A stretch of 64,000 nt of DNA from Leptospira noumeaensis (GTDB lineage Bacteria > Spirochaetota > Leptospiria > Leptospirales > Leptospiraceae). Below the pieces are notes generated by a model. That model searched no databases. It was not told the origin of the DNA and saw nothing but the letters and a program-made list of their open reading frames with translations. The stretch is taken from positions 248,001 through 312,000 of the forward strand of contig NZ_RQFK01000033.1 in NCBI RefSeq assembly GCF_004770765.1, read 5' to 3'. Numbering within the stretch: position 1 is the stretch's first letter; each line of letters opens with the position of its first letter. Positions 8,650 to 17,314 of this stretch are shown here, piece after piece. Both the position numbers and the translations under genes were made by a program.

Positions 8650-9284
8650 ATGAAACCTATAAAATCCTTTATTTTATTTCCCGAGTAATGATTAAAAAAT
8701 TCTCCATTGTCCGTTTCCCGAAGGAGAAACTGAATCCCTGTTTCTTCTGCAGCCAACCAATCTGTTTTGCTATCACCGATCAAAATGGAATCTTCCTTTC
8801 CGATATTGTAGTTTTGTAATGCCCACTCAATTGCTTTCGATTTTTGTGTCGGTGCCCCAAAAATACGATCAAAAATAGAATTTATTTGCAATTGCACGAG
8901 AATTTCTTCGATCTCTGTTTGTGGCGTACCCGTAACAATGACAAACTTTTGATGACTCTTTTTTTGCCTTAATACTTGTTCTACGCAAGGAACCCAAGGA
9001 GAAGAAATTACTTTCTGAACGACTAAGTTGGCAAACTGATCTAGATACTCGCCAATCACCTGGTTTGTAGGTTGTACACCAACCCATTGTAAATAAAGTG
9101 GAATTTTCTCCAACCGAGAGATCCCACCGTATTCTAAATGATGGGATTTAATTTTCTCTAAAATGTTTTTGGGTGCCTCAGGAAACAAGGCAAGATAAGC
9201 ATCTGTTTTTACATCAACAGAATCTTTGATGACTCCATCAAAATCCCAAAAGATGAGATTGAAATGTCTTAATGAATTTATAAT
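8646..9284 (-). CDS. HAD-family phosphatase
   Basis: HAD hydrolase with motif I WDFDGV (Asp14, Asp16 in the long form), motif II VTGTP, a lysine in KSKAIEWAL and motif III/IV IGDSKTD. Motif I lies upstream of the first TTG (9188), so the functional gene must start earlier. In that frame the segment between the stop of the FkbM gene (TAG 9287-9285) and motif I has no ATG, GTG or TTG; ATT at 9284-9282, directly after that stop, is the only start-like codon. The enzyme probably removes the phosphate of a sugar-acid phosphate before CMP activation, as KdsC or NeuA-linked phosphatases do; this is inferred from its neighbour. Confidence 0.75.
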   Translation of the reverse strand: MINSLRHFNLIFWDFDGVIKDSVDVKTDAYLALFPEAPKNILEKIKSHHLEYGGISRLEKIPLYLQWVGVQPTNQVIGEYLDQFANLVVQKVISSPWVPCVEQVLRQKKSHQKFVIVTGTPQTEIEEILVQLQINSIFDRIFGAPTQKSKAIEWALQNYNIGKEDSILIGDSKTDWLAAEETGIQFLLRETDNGEFFNHYSGNKIKDFIGFI

Positions 9285-10124
9285 CTATCTAACCCAAATC
9301 TGGTTGTATGTATTCTTAAACGTACCACTATCGAACATTTCAGAATGACGTTTTTCTTTAAACTTCAATCCAGCGGAAGTTAGGATTTTTTCACAATTAT
9401 GTCTTTGCTCAGTAAAATCTTCATTTATTTCGATGCTTATACTTTTTACTTTTTTTAAAGTATTTTTTGCACCGGCTAGAATTAATTGTTCAATTCCATC
9501 TACATCCATTTTTATGTAATCAGGAGCTGGAATTTTTAGTAACTTGACTACCTCATCGATAGATAACCCTACCAGTTGGTATTCAAATGTTTTCTTTAAT
9601 GTTTTTCCATCGTGACCGTATTCTTTTCCAAATGTTGAAAGTGCCCCACCCCAATCGGTATTTGTCATATTTAATTTGCTTATCGATAACTTATCAGATA
9701 ACGGAATCGGTAAAACAACTATCTTATCAGACAAACCATTATTAAAGATATTTCTTGATAATAACTCGAGGTTAAAAACAGAAGGCTCAAAAGCGAAGAC
9801 TCTGCAATTTCGTGCCTTTGCTGCGTAACAGGAATAGAGACCCACATTAGCGCCAACATCCCAAATTACGGTTCCCTCTGTTAAACCATCAATCCATTCT
9901 AATGTCTCTGGTTCTTTAGTAGAAAAAGTAAGTGCACGAAATCGATTCAGCGAGTTTGGAACAACAAATTGCAAATCACAATCATTATGCTTAACACGGA
10001 TAACCTCTTGCCAAGAATTTTGGATAATACTATCTATAAACTCATGACCAAGTCTAAACGGGCTTAATACTTTATAGATTGAATTAAAGACTTTTCTTAT
10101 ATATTCTAATAGAATTTGTTTCAC
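9285..10124 (-). CDS. FkbM-family methyltransferase
   Basis: A 279-residue SAM-dependent methyltransferase. The SAM-binding strand is VIWDVGANVGLYS, followed by RVFAFEPSVFNLELL and the FkbM hallmark PDYIKMDVDGIEQLIL. Enzymes of this family O-methylate sugars in surface polysaccharides and glycolipids. The gene is ten bases after an epimerase gene, and its stop directly abuts the HAD gene. The methylated residue cannot be told from sequence. Confidence 0.85.
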   Translation of the reverse strand: MKQILLEYIRKVFNSIYKVLSPFRLGHEFIDSIIQNSWQEVIRVKHNDCDLQFVVPNSLNRFRALTFSTKEPETLEWIDGLTEGTVIWDVGANVGLYSCYAAKARNCRVFAFEPSVFNLELLSRNIFNNGLSDKIVVLPIPLSDKLSISKLNMTNTDWGGALSTFGKEYGHDGKTLKKTFEYQLVGLSIDEVVKLLKIPAPDYIKMDVDGIEQLILAGAKNTLKKVKSISIEINEDFTEQRHNCEKILTSAGLKFKEKRHSEMFDSGTFKNTYNQIWVR

Positions 10125-10134
10125 TTTTTACCTT

Positions 10135-11007
10135 TTATCTATTTGTAACAAACTTTACTTCATCAATCAACTGGAGTAACCCTTGACCAAGATCTACATG
10201 CATTGGAGGAATGTATTTTCTTCCTAACTTCGGTTGGTATGCATAAGGAGTTCTTACGTAATGACCTACTTGGTCACCTTCTAAAAACTCAACTGAATCG
10301 GGCCTCCCGAGGATTTCTGCGAGCATCTTGAGTAGCTCAATGACTCTCATAGGTTCTTGCCCCGTCAAAACAACACTTTGGTTTTTAAACTCATCCCCCA
10401 TTGCAACAACACTTGCTTTGGCAGCGTCCTCAACATGAATATATTCTCTTAAACTATCGGCACTTCCTTCATATGTAATCCGACCCGTTTCCAAAGCTGA
10501 TTTTACAATTCGAAAAAGACCATTTGACTCATCAGATCTCGGACCATACAAGGAGCCATACCTAAGAATGGTAAAATCCAATCCAAAACACTTTTGGTAC
10601 TCCTCGATATAACTTTCCGATGCTTGTTTACTGCACCGATAGAAACCACCCTCACGACTATAAACATAAACAGTACTTGCGTATATGAATCGTTTAACAT
10701 TGTGTTTTCTACAGGCTTCTAGAATGTATGTATTTCCAAGCACATTAATACGAATTGTATCAACTGGCTTATCAAGTGCTTGGTTTAAATCTGCAAGTGC
10801 TGCAAAATTATAAACTACATCAAACCCAGCGACGATTTCAGAAACGATCTTTTCATCTAAAAGGTCACCTGAAACAAACTTCTGATCTGAACGCAACCAA
10901 TGCGATTTTACTAAATCAAAAATAGTTACCTCATGACCGGCATCGCTCAATGCGTCTGCTACATGAGATCCGAGAAAACCTGACCCACCAAATACAAGAA
11001 TCTTCAT
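10135..11007 (-). CDS. NAD-dependent sugar epimerase/dehydratase (extended SDR)
   Basis: A 290-residue extended SDR. It has FGGSGFLGSH at the N-terminus, YNFAALAD, the active-site strand IYASTVYVYS and YRCSK as the YxxxK pair, then LRYGSLYGPRS. The acidic residue that 4,6-dehydratases carry beside the catalytic threonine is absent, so an epimerase or reductase role is more likely. Its ATG follows the stop of the 6-phosphogluconolactonase-like gene with no gap and in the same frame. Substrate unknown. Confidence 0.8.
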   Translation of the reverse strand: MKILVFGGSGFLGSHVADALSDAGHEVTIFDLVKSHWLRSDQKFVSGDLLDEKIVSEIVAGFDVVYNFAALADLNQALDKPVDTIRINVLGNTYILEACRKHNVKRFIYASTVYVYSREGGFYRCSKQASESYIEEYQKCFGLDFTILRYGSLYGPRSDESNGLFRIVKSALETGRITYEGSADSLREYIHVEDAAKASVVAMGDEFKNQSVVLTGQEPMRVIELLKMLAEILGRPDSVEFLEGDQVGHYVRTPYAYQPKLGRKYIPPMHVDLGQGLLQLIDEVKFVTNR

Positions 11008-11703
11008 TTAATCTATACAATAGAAAATTTTAGTGCTATACCGACCCTTCACCTTCGATGCAGGGCAGACATGGCCGGCCATAATTTTCTGAATGATTTC
11101 CTTTTTCCCATTACCTGAAACTAAAAATAATACATGATTTGATTGATTGATTTTATTTAAGGATAAACTAATTCTTTCCTTAGGAAACTTTGGAGAATTA
11201 TATATTGGTAATACATCGGCAGATGACGAATCTTGCCCAAGATCATTTTCAGGAAACAAACTAGCTGTATGGCCATCTTCACCAATTCCAAGAATTGCTA
11301 AATCAAACTTCTCGTTAGCGACCAACTGCCGATTATACTCACTTGCCATTAGAGTCGGATTTCCAGTGCCAGGAGAGTGAAATTTTGCTTGGCAGAGAAT
11401 TGGATCACCTAAAGTTTTTTTTATCATAGTCTCTGATCTTTCGGAATCTTGTAAATCAACACATCTTTCATCTGCAAGCCAAATATGAAGATTTGACCAA
11501 TCGAGATTTAGCCTATGAAAATTAAGATAGATAGGTAAAGGTGTATTTCCACCGGAAAGCAATATATGAAACTTCGCATCACTTCCCTGGTTTGCAGAAA
11601 AGGGAGGATTTAAAATTCGGGAAATTTCTATTAAAATTTGACGTTCCCAGTCAAAAGAAGAAAATTCTTTAAATTCAATGCTTTCATTCATTTCTAAATT
11701 CAT
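11008..11703 (-). CDS. 6-phosphogluconolactonase-like protein (Pgl/NagB fold)
   Basis: A 231-residue member of the 6-phosphogluconolactonase/glucosamine-6-phosphate isomerase fold: LLSGGNTPLPIY, WLADERCVD, SERSETMIKK and the hallmark GIGEDGHTASLFP are all present, so an active lactonase or isomerase is expected. Genuine pgl genes usually accompany zwf; here it is inside a polysaccharide cluster, overlapping the preceding GT-like gene by 20 bases and abutting an epimerase. It might hydrolyse a sugar lactone or isomerise a sugar phosphate used for one of the acidic sugars. Confidence 0.8.
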   Translation of the reverse strand: MNLEMNESIEFKEFSSFDWERQILIEISRILNPPFSANQGSDAKFHILLSGGNTPLPIYLNFHRLNLDWSNLHIWLADERCVDLQDSERSETMIKKTLGDPILCQAKFHSPGTGNPTLMASEYNRQLVANEKFDLAILGIGEDGHTASLFPENDLGQDSSSADVLPIYNSPKFPKERISLSLNKINQSNHVLFLVSGNGKKEIIQKIMAGHVCPASKVKGRYSTKIFYCID

Positions 11704-12907
11704 CGGCTAAGATAACCCAAGAATATTCCATTCTTGAATCATTTCTTTTGATAAACGCATTCCTGTATTCCAGGTATTTACTTCGGTCTATTTTTTCATC
11801 AAGTAAGTTTAGACTATCATAATCAGTATTAAAATCAATTTCAGTTGGATTCTTTCCGTGCAGATTTGCAAACGTAGCTACCATGTTTTTATAAAAATTT
11901 CGCATGGTTGATGTATAAAAAAATACAGCTTCCTTTTCAAAGAGATTTATGAAATTAATGCTTGTACTAGAATGAATCAGTGCAAATTGACAGTTTTCTA
12001 TTAAGTCCAAAGTCCGATCTTTAATGATAGTGAATGATTTAAAATGTGTCTTCGTTTCATATTCCGACCTTGGATGGGCAGCAATAATCACTTTCGCATT
12101 GTATTTTTTTTCAAGGTATTGAAAAAAGCTCTCTAATCTTGGATAATAAGTCTCCTTTTTGTCTGCATGCGGTATTTTAAAAAAATCATTATCTGGATGA
12201 TAAGGAGTATATTCATCCAAAAAAACAATATAGTTGTTAAATTTACTTTGTTCTACTAGGTTTCCATAAATATCAAGAAAGGAATGCGAAATGCGATTTG
12301 TTTGTTTGGATTGCAAAAATAAATCAAAATCTAAACCGTGAGTCCAAATTACTCTCGCAGAATCTAGTGTTTTCTTTGTTAAATGTTCAATCGATCGACT
12401 TCCACCGGCAATAACGTATGTTGGTGCCAAGGGTGTTTTCCCATTCACTACTTCTAAGGATTTCTTTAAAGTTCGCCCAATAGATTTCAAAACCGACAAT
12501 AAACCTTCTTCAACTAATTTCTGCTTAATTCTGATGTATTTACTATCATTTACTACTTCCAGTGGTGTTGGAATCCGATTTGTACAATACAAAGCATAGT
12601 CAATGCATTGTTTATTAAATAATTTCAATAATTCTAAATAGTAGCCCGTTAATAAAATTACCAAAAATCTTTTACTTCTTTTTTGTAACTCATTCTCTAA
12701 TTCTTTAATTGTTGAAAAATATGTAATATATTCTTTTTTGTTACTTTCTTTTGTTGCTGAGTATTTTTGTTTATGAAATATATCTTCTAACTGAAAAACT
12801 TCAACAATAAATCCTTGTTGCGATAATTCTCTAATCCCAAAACGTTTTTCATCTCTTTCGGTAAAAGGAGTCTCTACAAAAAAAATAATGGATTCATATT
12901 TGGGCAT
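11684..12907 (-). CDS. Putative GT-B-like glycosyltransferase, family unknown
   Basis: A 407-residue protein with two alpha/beta halves. The first has FFVETPFTERDEKRFG and RFLVILLTGYYLELL. The second has IVFLDEYTPYHPDN, a strand KVIIAAHPRSEYE with a conserved-looking His-Pro, and CQFALIHSSTSINFINLFEKEAVFF, which is the order of a donor-binding GT-B C-terminal domain. No signal or membrane segment is seen. It may be a transferase for one of the CMP-activated sugars made nearby, but this is inference. Its ATG lies nine bases after the aminotransferase gene. Confidence 0.5.
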   Translation of the reverse strand: MPKYESIIFFVETPFTERDEKRFGIRELSQQGFIVEVFQLEDIFHKQKYSATKESNKKEYITYFSTIKELENELQKRSKRFLVILLTGYYLELLKLFNKQCIDYALYCTNRIPTPLEVVNDSKYIRIKQKLVEEGLLSVLKSIGRTLKKSLEVVNGKTPLAPTYVIAGGSRSIEHLTKKTLDSARVIWTHGLDFDLFLQSKQTNRISHSFLDIYGNLVEQSKFNNYIVFLDEYTPYHPDNDFFKIPHADKKETYYPRLESFFQYLEKKYNAKVIIAAHPRSEYETKTHFKSFTIIKDRTLDLIENCQFALIHSSTSINFINLFEKEAVFFYTSTMRNFYKNMVATFANLHGKNPTEIDFNTDYDSLNLLDEKIDRSKYLEYRNAFIKRNDSRMEYSWVILADEFRNE

Positions 12908-12916
12908 CTGTCTTCG

Positions 12917-14086
12917 TTAATTCACTTGTTTTAAAATTGATACCAATTTCTCTGCATTAGATGTTATGGTGGTTTTATCCATCTTTACAAGAATTGGTAT
13001 GGCAACACTTCTGCTTAACTCTCTTTCAGAGGGTTCCATAGTATCTAACAATTCATTCTTAGACATCCCTAGCTCGCCTAACATATGATCCCAATAACGA
13101 GCAAAATGCCACTCAATCGCGTCAGGAACGTTTTTTGTTCCCAATCCACTTTTATTCATTTCTGTTACTACCCATTTTGCCTTTTCGGCAGTATCCAATT
13201 GAAAGATCAAACAATCACATAGCGGTTGCGATTTGTTAGGAATTCTTCGAAAAGAAATATTTGAAAGTTCCTTTAACGCTTCAAAGTAAATGTTATAGTT
13301 TTCAGCGTTTTTGGCCACAATGAAATCCAGTTTCTTCAATTGTGCTAAACCGATAGCAGCCTGTAGTTCACTCATCCGATAATTGAAGCCACGAATCCTA
13401 TGCGTATCTCTTCCTCTCGGAAATTTTGCATTGTATTCATGACCATGATCATGATATTCCCTTGCTAGTTTATAAACCTCTTCATCATTGGTGGTCACCA
13501 TTCCACCTTCGCCAGTGATAATGACTTTTCCTGCATCAAAACTCCAAGCACAAGCAAGAGATTCTGTACCTAAGTATTTACCATTCCATCTTGCACCGAG
13601 CGACTCACAATTATCTTCGATAATTGCGAGATTATATTCAGTGGCAATTTCTTGGATCTTATCCATTTCGCATGCAACACCCAACATGTGGACAGGAACA
13701 ATTGCCTTTGTTCTCGGGGTAATTGCTTTTTTTAGTTCTACTGGATCCAAGTTTAAAGTGTCATTTACATTCACTAAAATCGGCTTTGCACCCAAATCAA
13801 TTATTGCTTCAACAGTTGCAATGAATGTGAAAGCTTGGGTTATGACTTCATCTCCAGACCTAACTCCTGCAGCGAAAAGAGCTACTTTGATTGCGGCTGT
13901 CCCAGAAGACACAGCTTGTGCATACTTTACTCCAATTTTTTCCGCGAAAGCTTTTTCAAACTCACGAACTCGGTATCGACCATTTCTAATCGCATCAAAG
14001 CCATGAGCAAATAAAATACCGCCATCATCAAAAAGCTGGTTGACCTCTTCTCTTTCTTCTTTTCCGACTAATTCAAATCCAGGCAC
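12917..14086 (-). CDS. DegT/DnrJ/EryC1/StrS-family PLP aminotransferase
   Basis: A 389-residue sugar aminotransferase. The PLP lysine is Lys187 in WSFDAGKVIITGEGGM, with the cofactor-binding SSGTAAIKVAL near 60-70 and the Asp strand IIEDNCESLGA near 156-165. Such enzymes transfer an amino group from glutamate to a keto-sugar or keto-cyclitol. The gene directly upstream encodes a GMC oxidoreductase that could supply the ketone, so the two may form an oxidation-amination pair. It is distinct from the LegC-like and PseC-like aminotransferases elsewhere in the locus. Confidence 0.88.
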   Translation of the reverse strand: MPGFELVGKEEREEVNQLFDDGGILFAHGFDAIRNGRYRVREFEKAFAEKIGVKYAQAVSSGTAAIKVALFAAGVRSGDEVITQAFTFIATVEAIIDLGAKPILVNVNDTLNLDPVELKKAITPRTKAIVPVHMLGVACEMDKIQEIATEYNLAIIEDNCESLGARWNGKYLGTESLACAWSFDAGKVIITGEGGMVTTNDEEVYKLAREYHDHGHEYNAKFPRGRDTHRIRGFNYRMSELQAAIGLAQLKKLDFIVAKNAENYNIYFEALKELSNISFRRIPNKSQPLCDCLIFQLDTAEKAKWVVTEMNKSGLGTKNVPDAIEWHFARYWDHMLGELGMSKNELLDTMEPSERELSRSVAIPILVKMDKTTITSNAEKLVSILKQVN

Positions 14087-14096
14087 TTATGATTCC

Positions 14097-15578
14097 CTAA
14101 CCTTGCTTATTTATAAATTTCTTAGCAAACATGTCTGCAAGTAATACGACAGAGGAATGAATATTGCTCGCAACAAATCGATCAAATACGCTCGCATCAC
14201 AAACATATAATCCTTTACAGTTTTTTAATTCGAAGTCCGAAGTAATCGAATTTTGTAATCCACCTATCAAATGGTGGCCACTATACATTGTGTCCTGAAT
14301 GTATTTGTCTGGATCTTTTTCCATTAAATCTAGTTGATCAATTTCTTTCACATGATCCCGTATCGGAGCTGATTTTAAAAGTTCTATACAATACTTAATG
14401 GCAAGCTTTAAGAGAGTTACATCTGATTCCGTAGATAAAAACTTGGGATCCACTTTTAATTTGCCATCTTGGAAAGAAACATAACCTTTCGATAATGGAT
14501 GTATTGCATTGATAGAGATTGAAAAACTTGGTTCAGAGGTGTTAAAAACAGAACCCTTACTGCCGTGCCTACCCGATTCAGAAAATTGAAGGATTTGGAT
14601 CCTGGTATCAATTTCGCCATCTTTGTCGAGGTCTAGATAAGCCGCAGAAGTAGCACCTGTTCCTCTCATTACAGTTGGTATCCCTAAAAAATGTTTGATT
14701 CCCAGAATCATCTTTTTCCAAAAACTCGCGTATACCTCGTTTAAGGAATTCAGTGGATGATTGGCAAAAACATTTACTCTTAAGTTTGTATGGTCTTGGA
14801 TCTCTTTGCCGATTTTTGGATCAGTAATCAAAGAATTGGGATCTAACTGCTGTTGTAATAGTAAAGAACAACTACCCATAACACCTGCGGATAGAATCAC
14901 AAAATCCGAATTATAAGTGGAACGATTCGTTTTCACTCCTTTGGTGTATCCGTTTTCATCAAAAAGAATCCTTTCGACTTTTTCATTTAAAATTGTCTTA
15001 AACTTCTTTTTACCCAATACTGACAGAACCGAAGTTCTAAAGAATGTGCGAACTGTATTAAAAATTGGCCCACATGCTTCCTTCTCCGAAACACTCATAT
15101 TATCGAGAGCTATACCCCGACTTTTTAAAGTTTCTAAAAATGAATTGTCTATATAGTTTAGTGGAGCTTTTTTAATGGTAATTTTATTCTTCACTACTTT
15201 GTTTTCAGAATAAAGCAGTTCGTGACTCTCATTTAAATCAGACACCTCAAATTCGAATTGCTTTAGTATCGGTATCCATTTGGATAAAAAACCAAAAACA
15301 TGTACAGCCCCGTTCATCACTGAGGCTCCACCTAACAAATTTGACTGATAAAATGGAATTTTACGACCATTGGCTAAATCAAACTCTGTCTTATGAATAT
15401 ACTCCGAATTTTTCCTTCTGAATAAAATACCAATCATTAATGGAACACGATAGAGCAATGGATATGCTTTATACTCACTTTTTTCAATGACTGTTACCGC
15501 AAATTTCTCCTGAAGACGATTTGCAATGACAATACCTGCGGTTCCTCCGCCAATGATGATGACTTTTTTCTTATTCAT
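14097..15578 (-). CDS. GMC-type FAD-dependent oxidoreductase
   Basis: A 493-residue flavoprotein from ATG 15578, which has AAGGA five bases upstream; an earlier TTG/ATG would overlap ptmE. The FAD-binding motif is IIIGGGTAGIVIANRL near residue 10, followed by NLLGGASVMNGAVHVFG, the GMC signature, and a C-terminal segment SGHHLIGG with a possible catalytic His pair, then GLYVCDASVFDRFVASN. It should oxidise a primary or secondary alcohol to aldehyde or ketone. Its place before a DegT aminotransferase points to a sugar or polyol substrate. Confidence 0.82.
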   Translation of the reverse strand: MNKKKVIIIGGGTAGIVIANRLQEKFAVTVIEKSEYKAYPLLYRVPLMIGILFRRKNSEYIHKTEFDLANGRKIPFYQSNLLGGASVMNGAVHVFGFLSKWIPILKQFEFEVSDLNESHELLYSENKVVKNKITIKKAPLNYIDNSFLETLKSRGIALDNMSVSEKEACGPIFNTVRTFFRTSVLSVLGKKKFKTILNEKVERILFDENGYTKGVKTNRSTYNSDFVILSAGVMGSCSLLLQQQLDPNSLITDPKIGKEIQDHTNLRVNVFANHPLNSLNEVYASFWKKMILGIKHFLGIPTVMRGTGATSAAYLDLDKDGEIDTRIQILQFSESGRHGSKGSVFNTSEPSFSISINAIHPLSKGYVSFQDGKLKVDPKFLSTESDVTLLKLAIKYCIELLKSAPIRDHVKEIDQLDLMEKDPDKYIQDTMYSGHHLIGGLQNSITSDFELKNCKGLYVCDASVFDRFVASNIHSSVVLLADMFAKKFINKQG

Positions 15579-15594
15579 ATAATCCTTACTAATT

Positions 15595-16635
15595 CTACTG
15601 AAAAACTTGATCAGCTGATTCATAATCATCTGGTCGCCCAATATCGATCCAAGATTCATGCATCGGATAAACTATTGTTTTCCTTTTGGTTGCCTTTATC
15701 TTACTAAAGAGAGTTGGCATATCTGTATATTCATCTTGGTTCAAATAACTAAAAATTTCAGGATTAAGAGCGTAGATTCCCGCATTTACGTGAGTTTTAT
15801 AGATTGGCTTTTCTTCGAAGTCGATGATATCAACACCTTTGGTATGGACTACACCAAAAGGATGCTGCCATTCGTGCATTCGCACTGCCATTGTTGCCAC
15901 TGCTTTATGATCATGGTGAAATTCTAATAAATCACTATATCGAATATGGGTTAATACATCCCCATTGGAAACTAAAAACGGATGTTTAATCTTCTCTCTG
16001 ATAAGACTCAGTGCACCTGCTGTTCCTAAAGGTTTATCCTCGTTTAAATATCGAATTTCAACATCCCATTTTTTCCCATCTTGAAAATACTCTTCGATCA
16101 TATGTCCGAGATAATGAACAGAAATAATAAATCTTTGAAAACCGTCTGCTTTTGCCCTTTCAATGATATGTTCCAAGATTGGTTTCCCAGCTACCGGCAA
16201 TAATGGTTTGGGACAATTTTCTGTATAAGGGCGAAGTCGGACACCCTTACCCCCAGCCATAATCACAAACACATTCTCCCTCTTTTCCGGCAGGAGAATT
16301 TCATCTAACACATGTAAGCCTAATACTTTCCGATTTTCATCAACAATGGGAATTTGATGAATTTTATTGGCTTTCATTAGTTGCAAAACCAATTCTCGGC
16401 TCATGGATGGAGTGACGACAAAAGAATTTGGATTTAAGATACCCTGAACGGTGGCAGTCATATCCATTCCTTTCAAGAGTCCCCTGCGAATGTCACCATC
16501 GGTGATGGTACCAAGTAAACTATTTCCCTCATCAACGACTAACACAACTTGTAGTGCTGTTAACTCAAGATTTTGTATCGCTTTTTCAATTGAGTCGCTT
16601 GATCGAAGTAGTGCTTTATGCCAATGGTTGGACAT
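15595..16635 (-). CDS. ptmE: CBS-domain sugar nucleotidyltransferase (PtmE-like)
   Basis: A 346-residue protein with two N-terminal CBS repeats (about 1-115: VVLVVDEGNSLLGTITDGDIRRGLL and IPIVDENRKVLGL) fused to a nucleotidyltransferase domain starting VIMAGGKGVRLRPYTENCPKPLLPVAGKPILEHI (abbreviated here by its GGKGVR loop). This architecture is that of PtmE, the glucosamine-1-phosphate guanylyltransferase that begins GDP-linked legionaminic acid synthesis in Campylobacter. It lies at the end of the legionaminic-type gene set, supporting the GDP route. Substrate assignment is by architecture and context. Confidence 0.85.
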   Translation of the reverse strand: MSNHWHKALLRSSDSIEKAIQNLELTALQVVLVVDEGNSLLGTITDGDIRRGLLKGMDMTATVQGILNPNSFVVTPSMSRELVLQLMKANKIHQIPIVDENRKVLGLHVLDEILLPEKRENVFVIMAGGKGVRLRPYTENCPKPLLPVAGKPILEHIIERAKADGFQRFIISVHYLGHMIEEYFQDGKKWDVEIRYLNEDKPLGTAGALSLIREKIKHPFLVSNGDVLTHIRYSDLLEFHHDHKAVATMAVRMHEWQHPFGVVHTKGVDIIDFEEKPIYKTHVNAGIYALNPEIFSYLNQDEYTDMPTLFSKIKATKRKTIVYPMHESWIDIGRPDDYESADQVFQ

Positions 16636-16648
16636 TTATTTATTACTC

Positions 16649-17314
16649 TTACTCGTAAGATTTAAGAATACGGAACGCTTCTGCAAACATTGTGCCTCTT
16701 TGAGAGCCCCGCAAAATTGCTAATGCTTTAACAGAATCTAAACTTCTAGGAAAAGGATGCTCTCCCAATTCACCCTCATACTCTTTTAATATTTCCACTT
16801 TTCGTTCGAAAAAATCAGAAATATCTACATATAAATTTGCCGAGATGGAATCAATTTCACCAAAATTTGTTTCTGACAATATCTCCATCTCAAGGATAGA
16901 TTTTATATTTAAGTTTCTAAATTTCTTTGTAACAGAAATTCCTATCTGATGAGTGATTTTATGATCAGTATGGGGATCCTGAGCCGATGGTAATAGAACA
17001 ATCTCTGGCTGATGTTTTTTAACGATATCCAATACTGGACTTATTAATTCAGAAAATGAGTACTTATCAAGCCCGGTCGGCTCAAAACCTAAGTTATACA
17101 CATAGTCAAAAGGATACATTCGTGATACGTTTTGAATTTCCGCTTCACGCCGATTGATTTGGTCTTTGGTCCAACCAAACTCTTCCTTCATATGTGTCAT
17201 AATAAGCCAAATAAGATCATATCCAGCTTTTTTCTTCGATAATAAAAACCCACCTGCACCTAATGTTTCATCGTCGGGATGGGGTGTAAAAACTAAAATT
17301 GACTTTTTATTCAA
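16649..17314 (-). CDS. PIG-L-family deacetylase (legionaminic branch)
   Basis: A 221-residue LmbE/PIG-L de-N-acetylase with the zinc motif PHPDDE at 11-16 and a second metal site DPHTDH around residues 110-120. These enzymes remove N-acetyl groups from sugars. It overlaps by four bases with the formyltransferase gene at 17311-18198, and the same deacetylase/formyltransferase pairing recurs in the pseudaminic branch. A deacetylation followed by N-formylation on a nonulosonic acid or its precursor is the likely role, by inference. Confidence 0.85.
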   Translation of the reverse strand: MNKKSILVFTPHPDDETLGAGGFLLSKKKAGYDLIWLIMTHMKEEFGWTKDQINRREAEIQNVSRMYPFDYVYNLGFEPTGLDKYSFSELISPVLDIVKKHQPEIVLLPSAQDPHTDHKITHQIGISVTKKFRNLNIKSILEMEILSETNFGEIDSISANLYVDISDFFERKVEILKEYEGELGEHPFPRSLDSVKALAILRGSQRGTMFAEAFRILKSYE

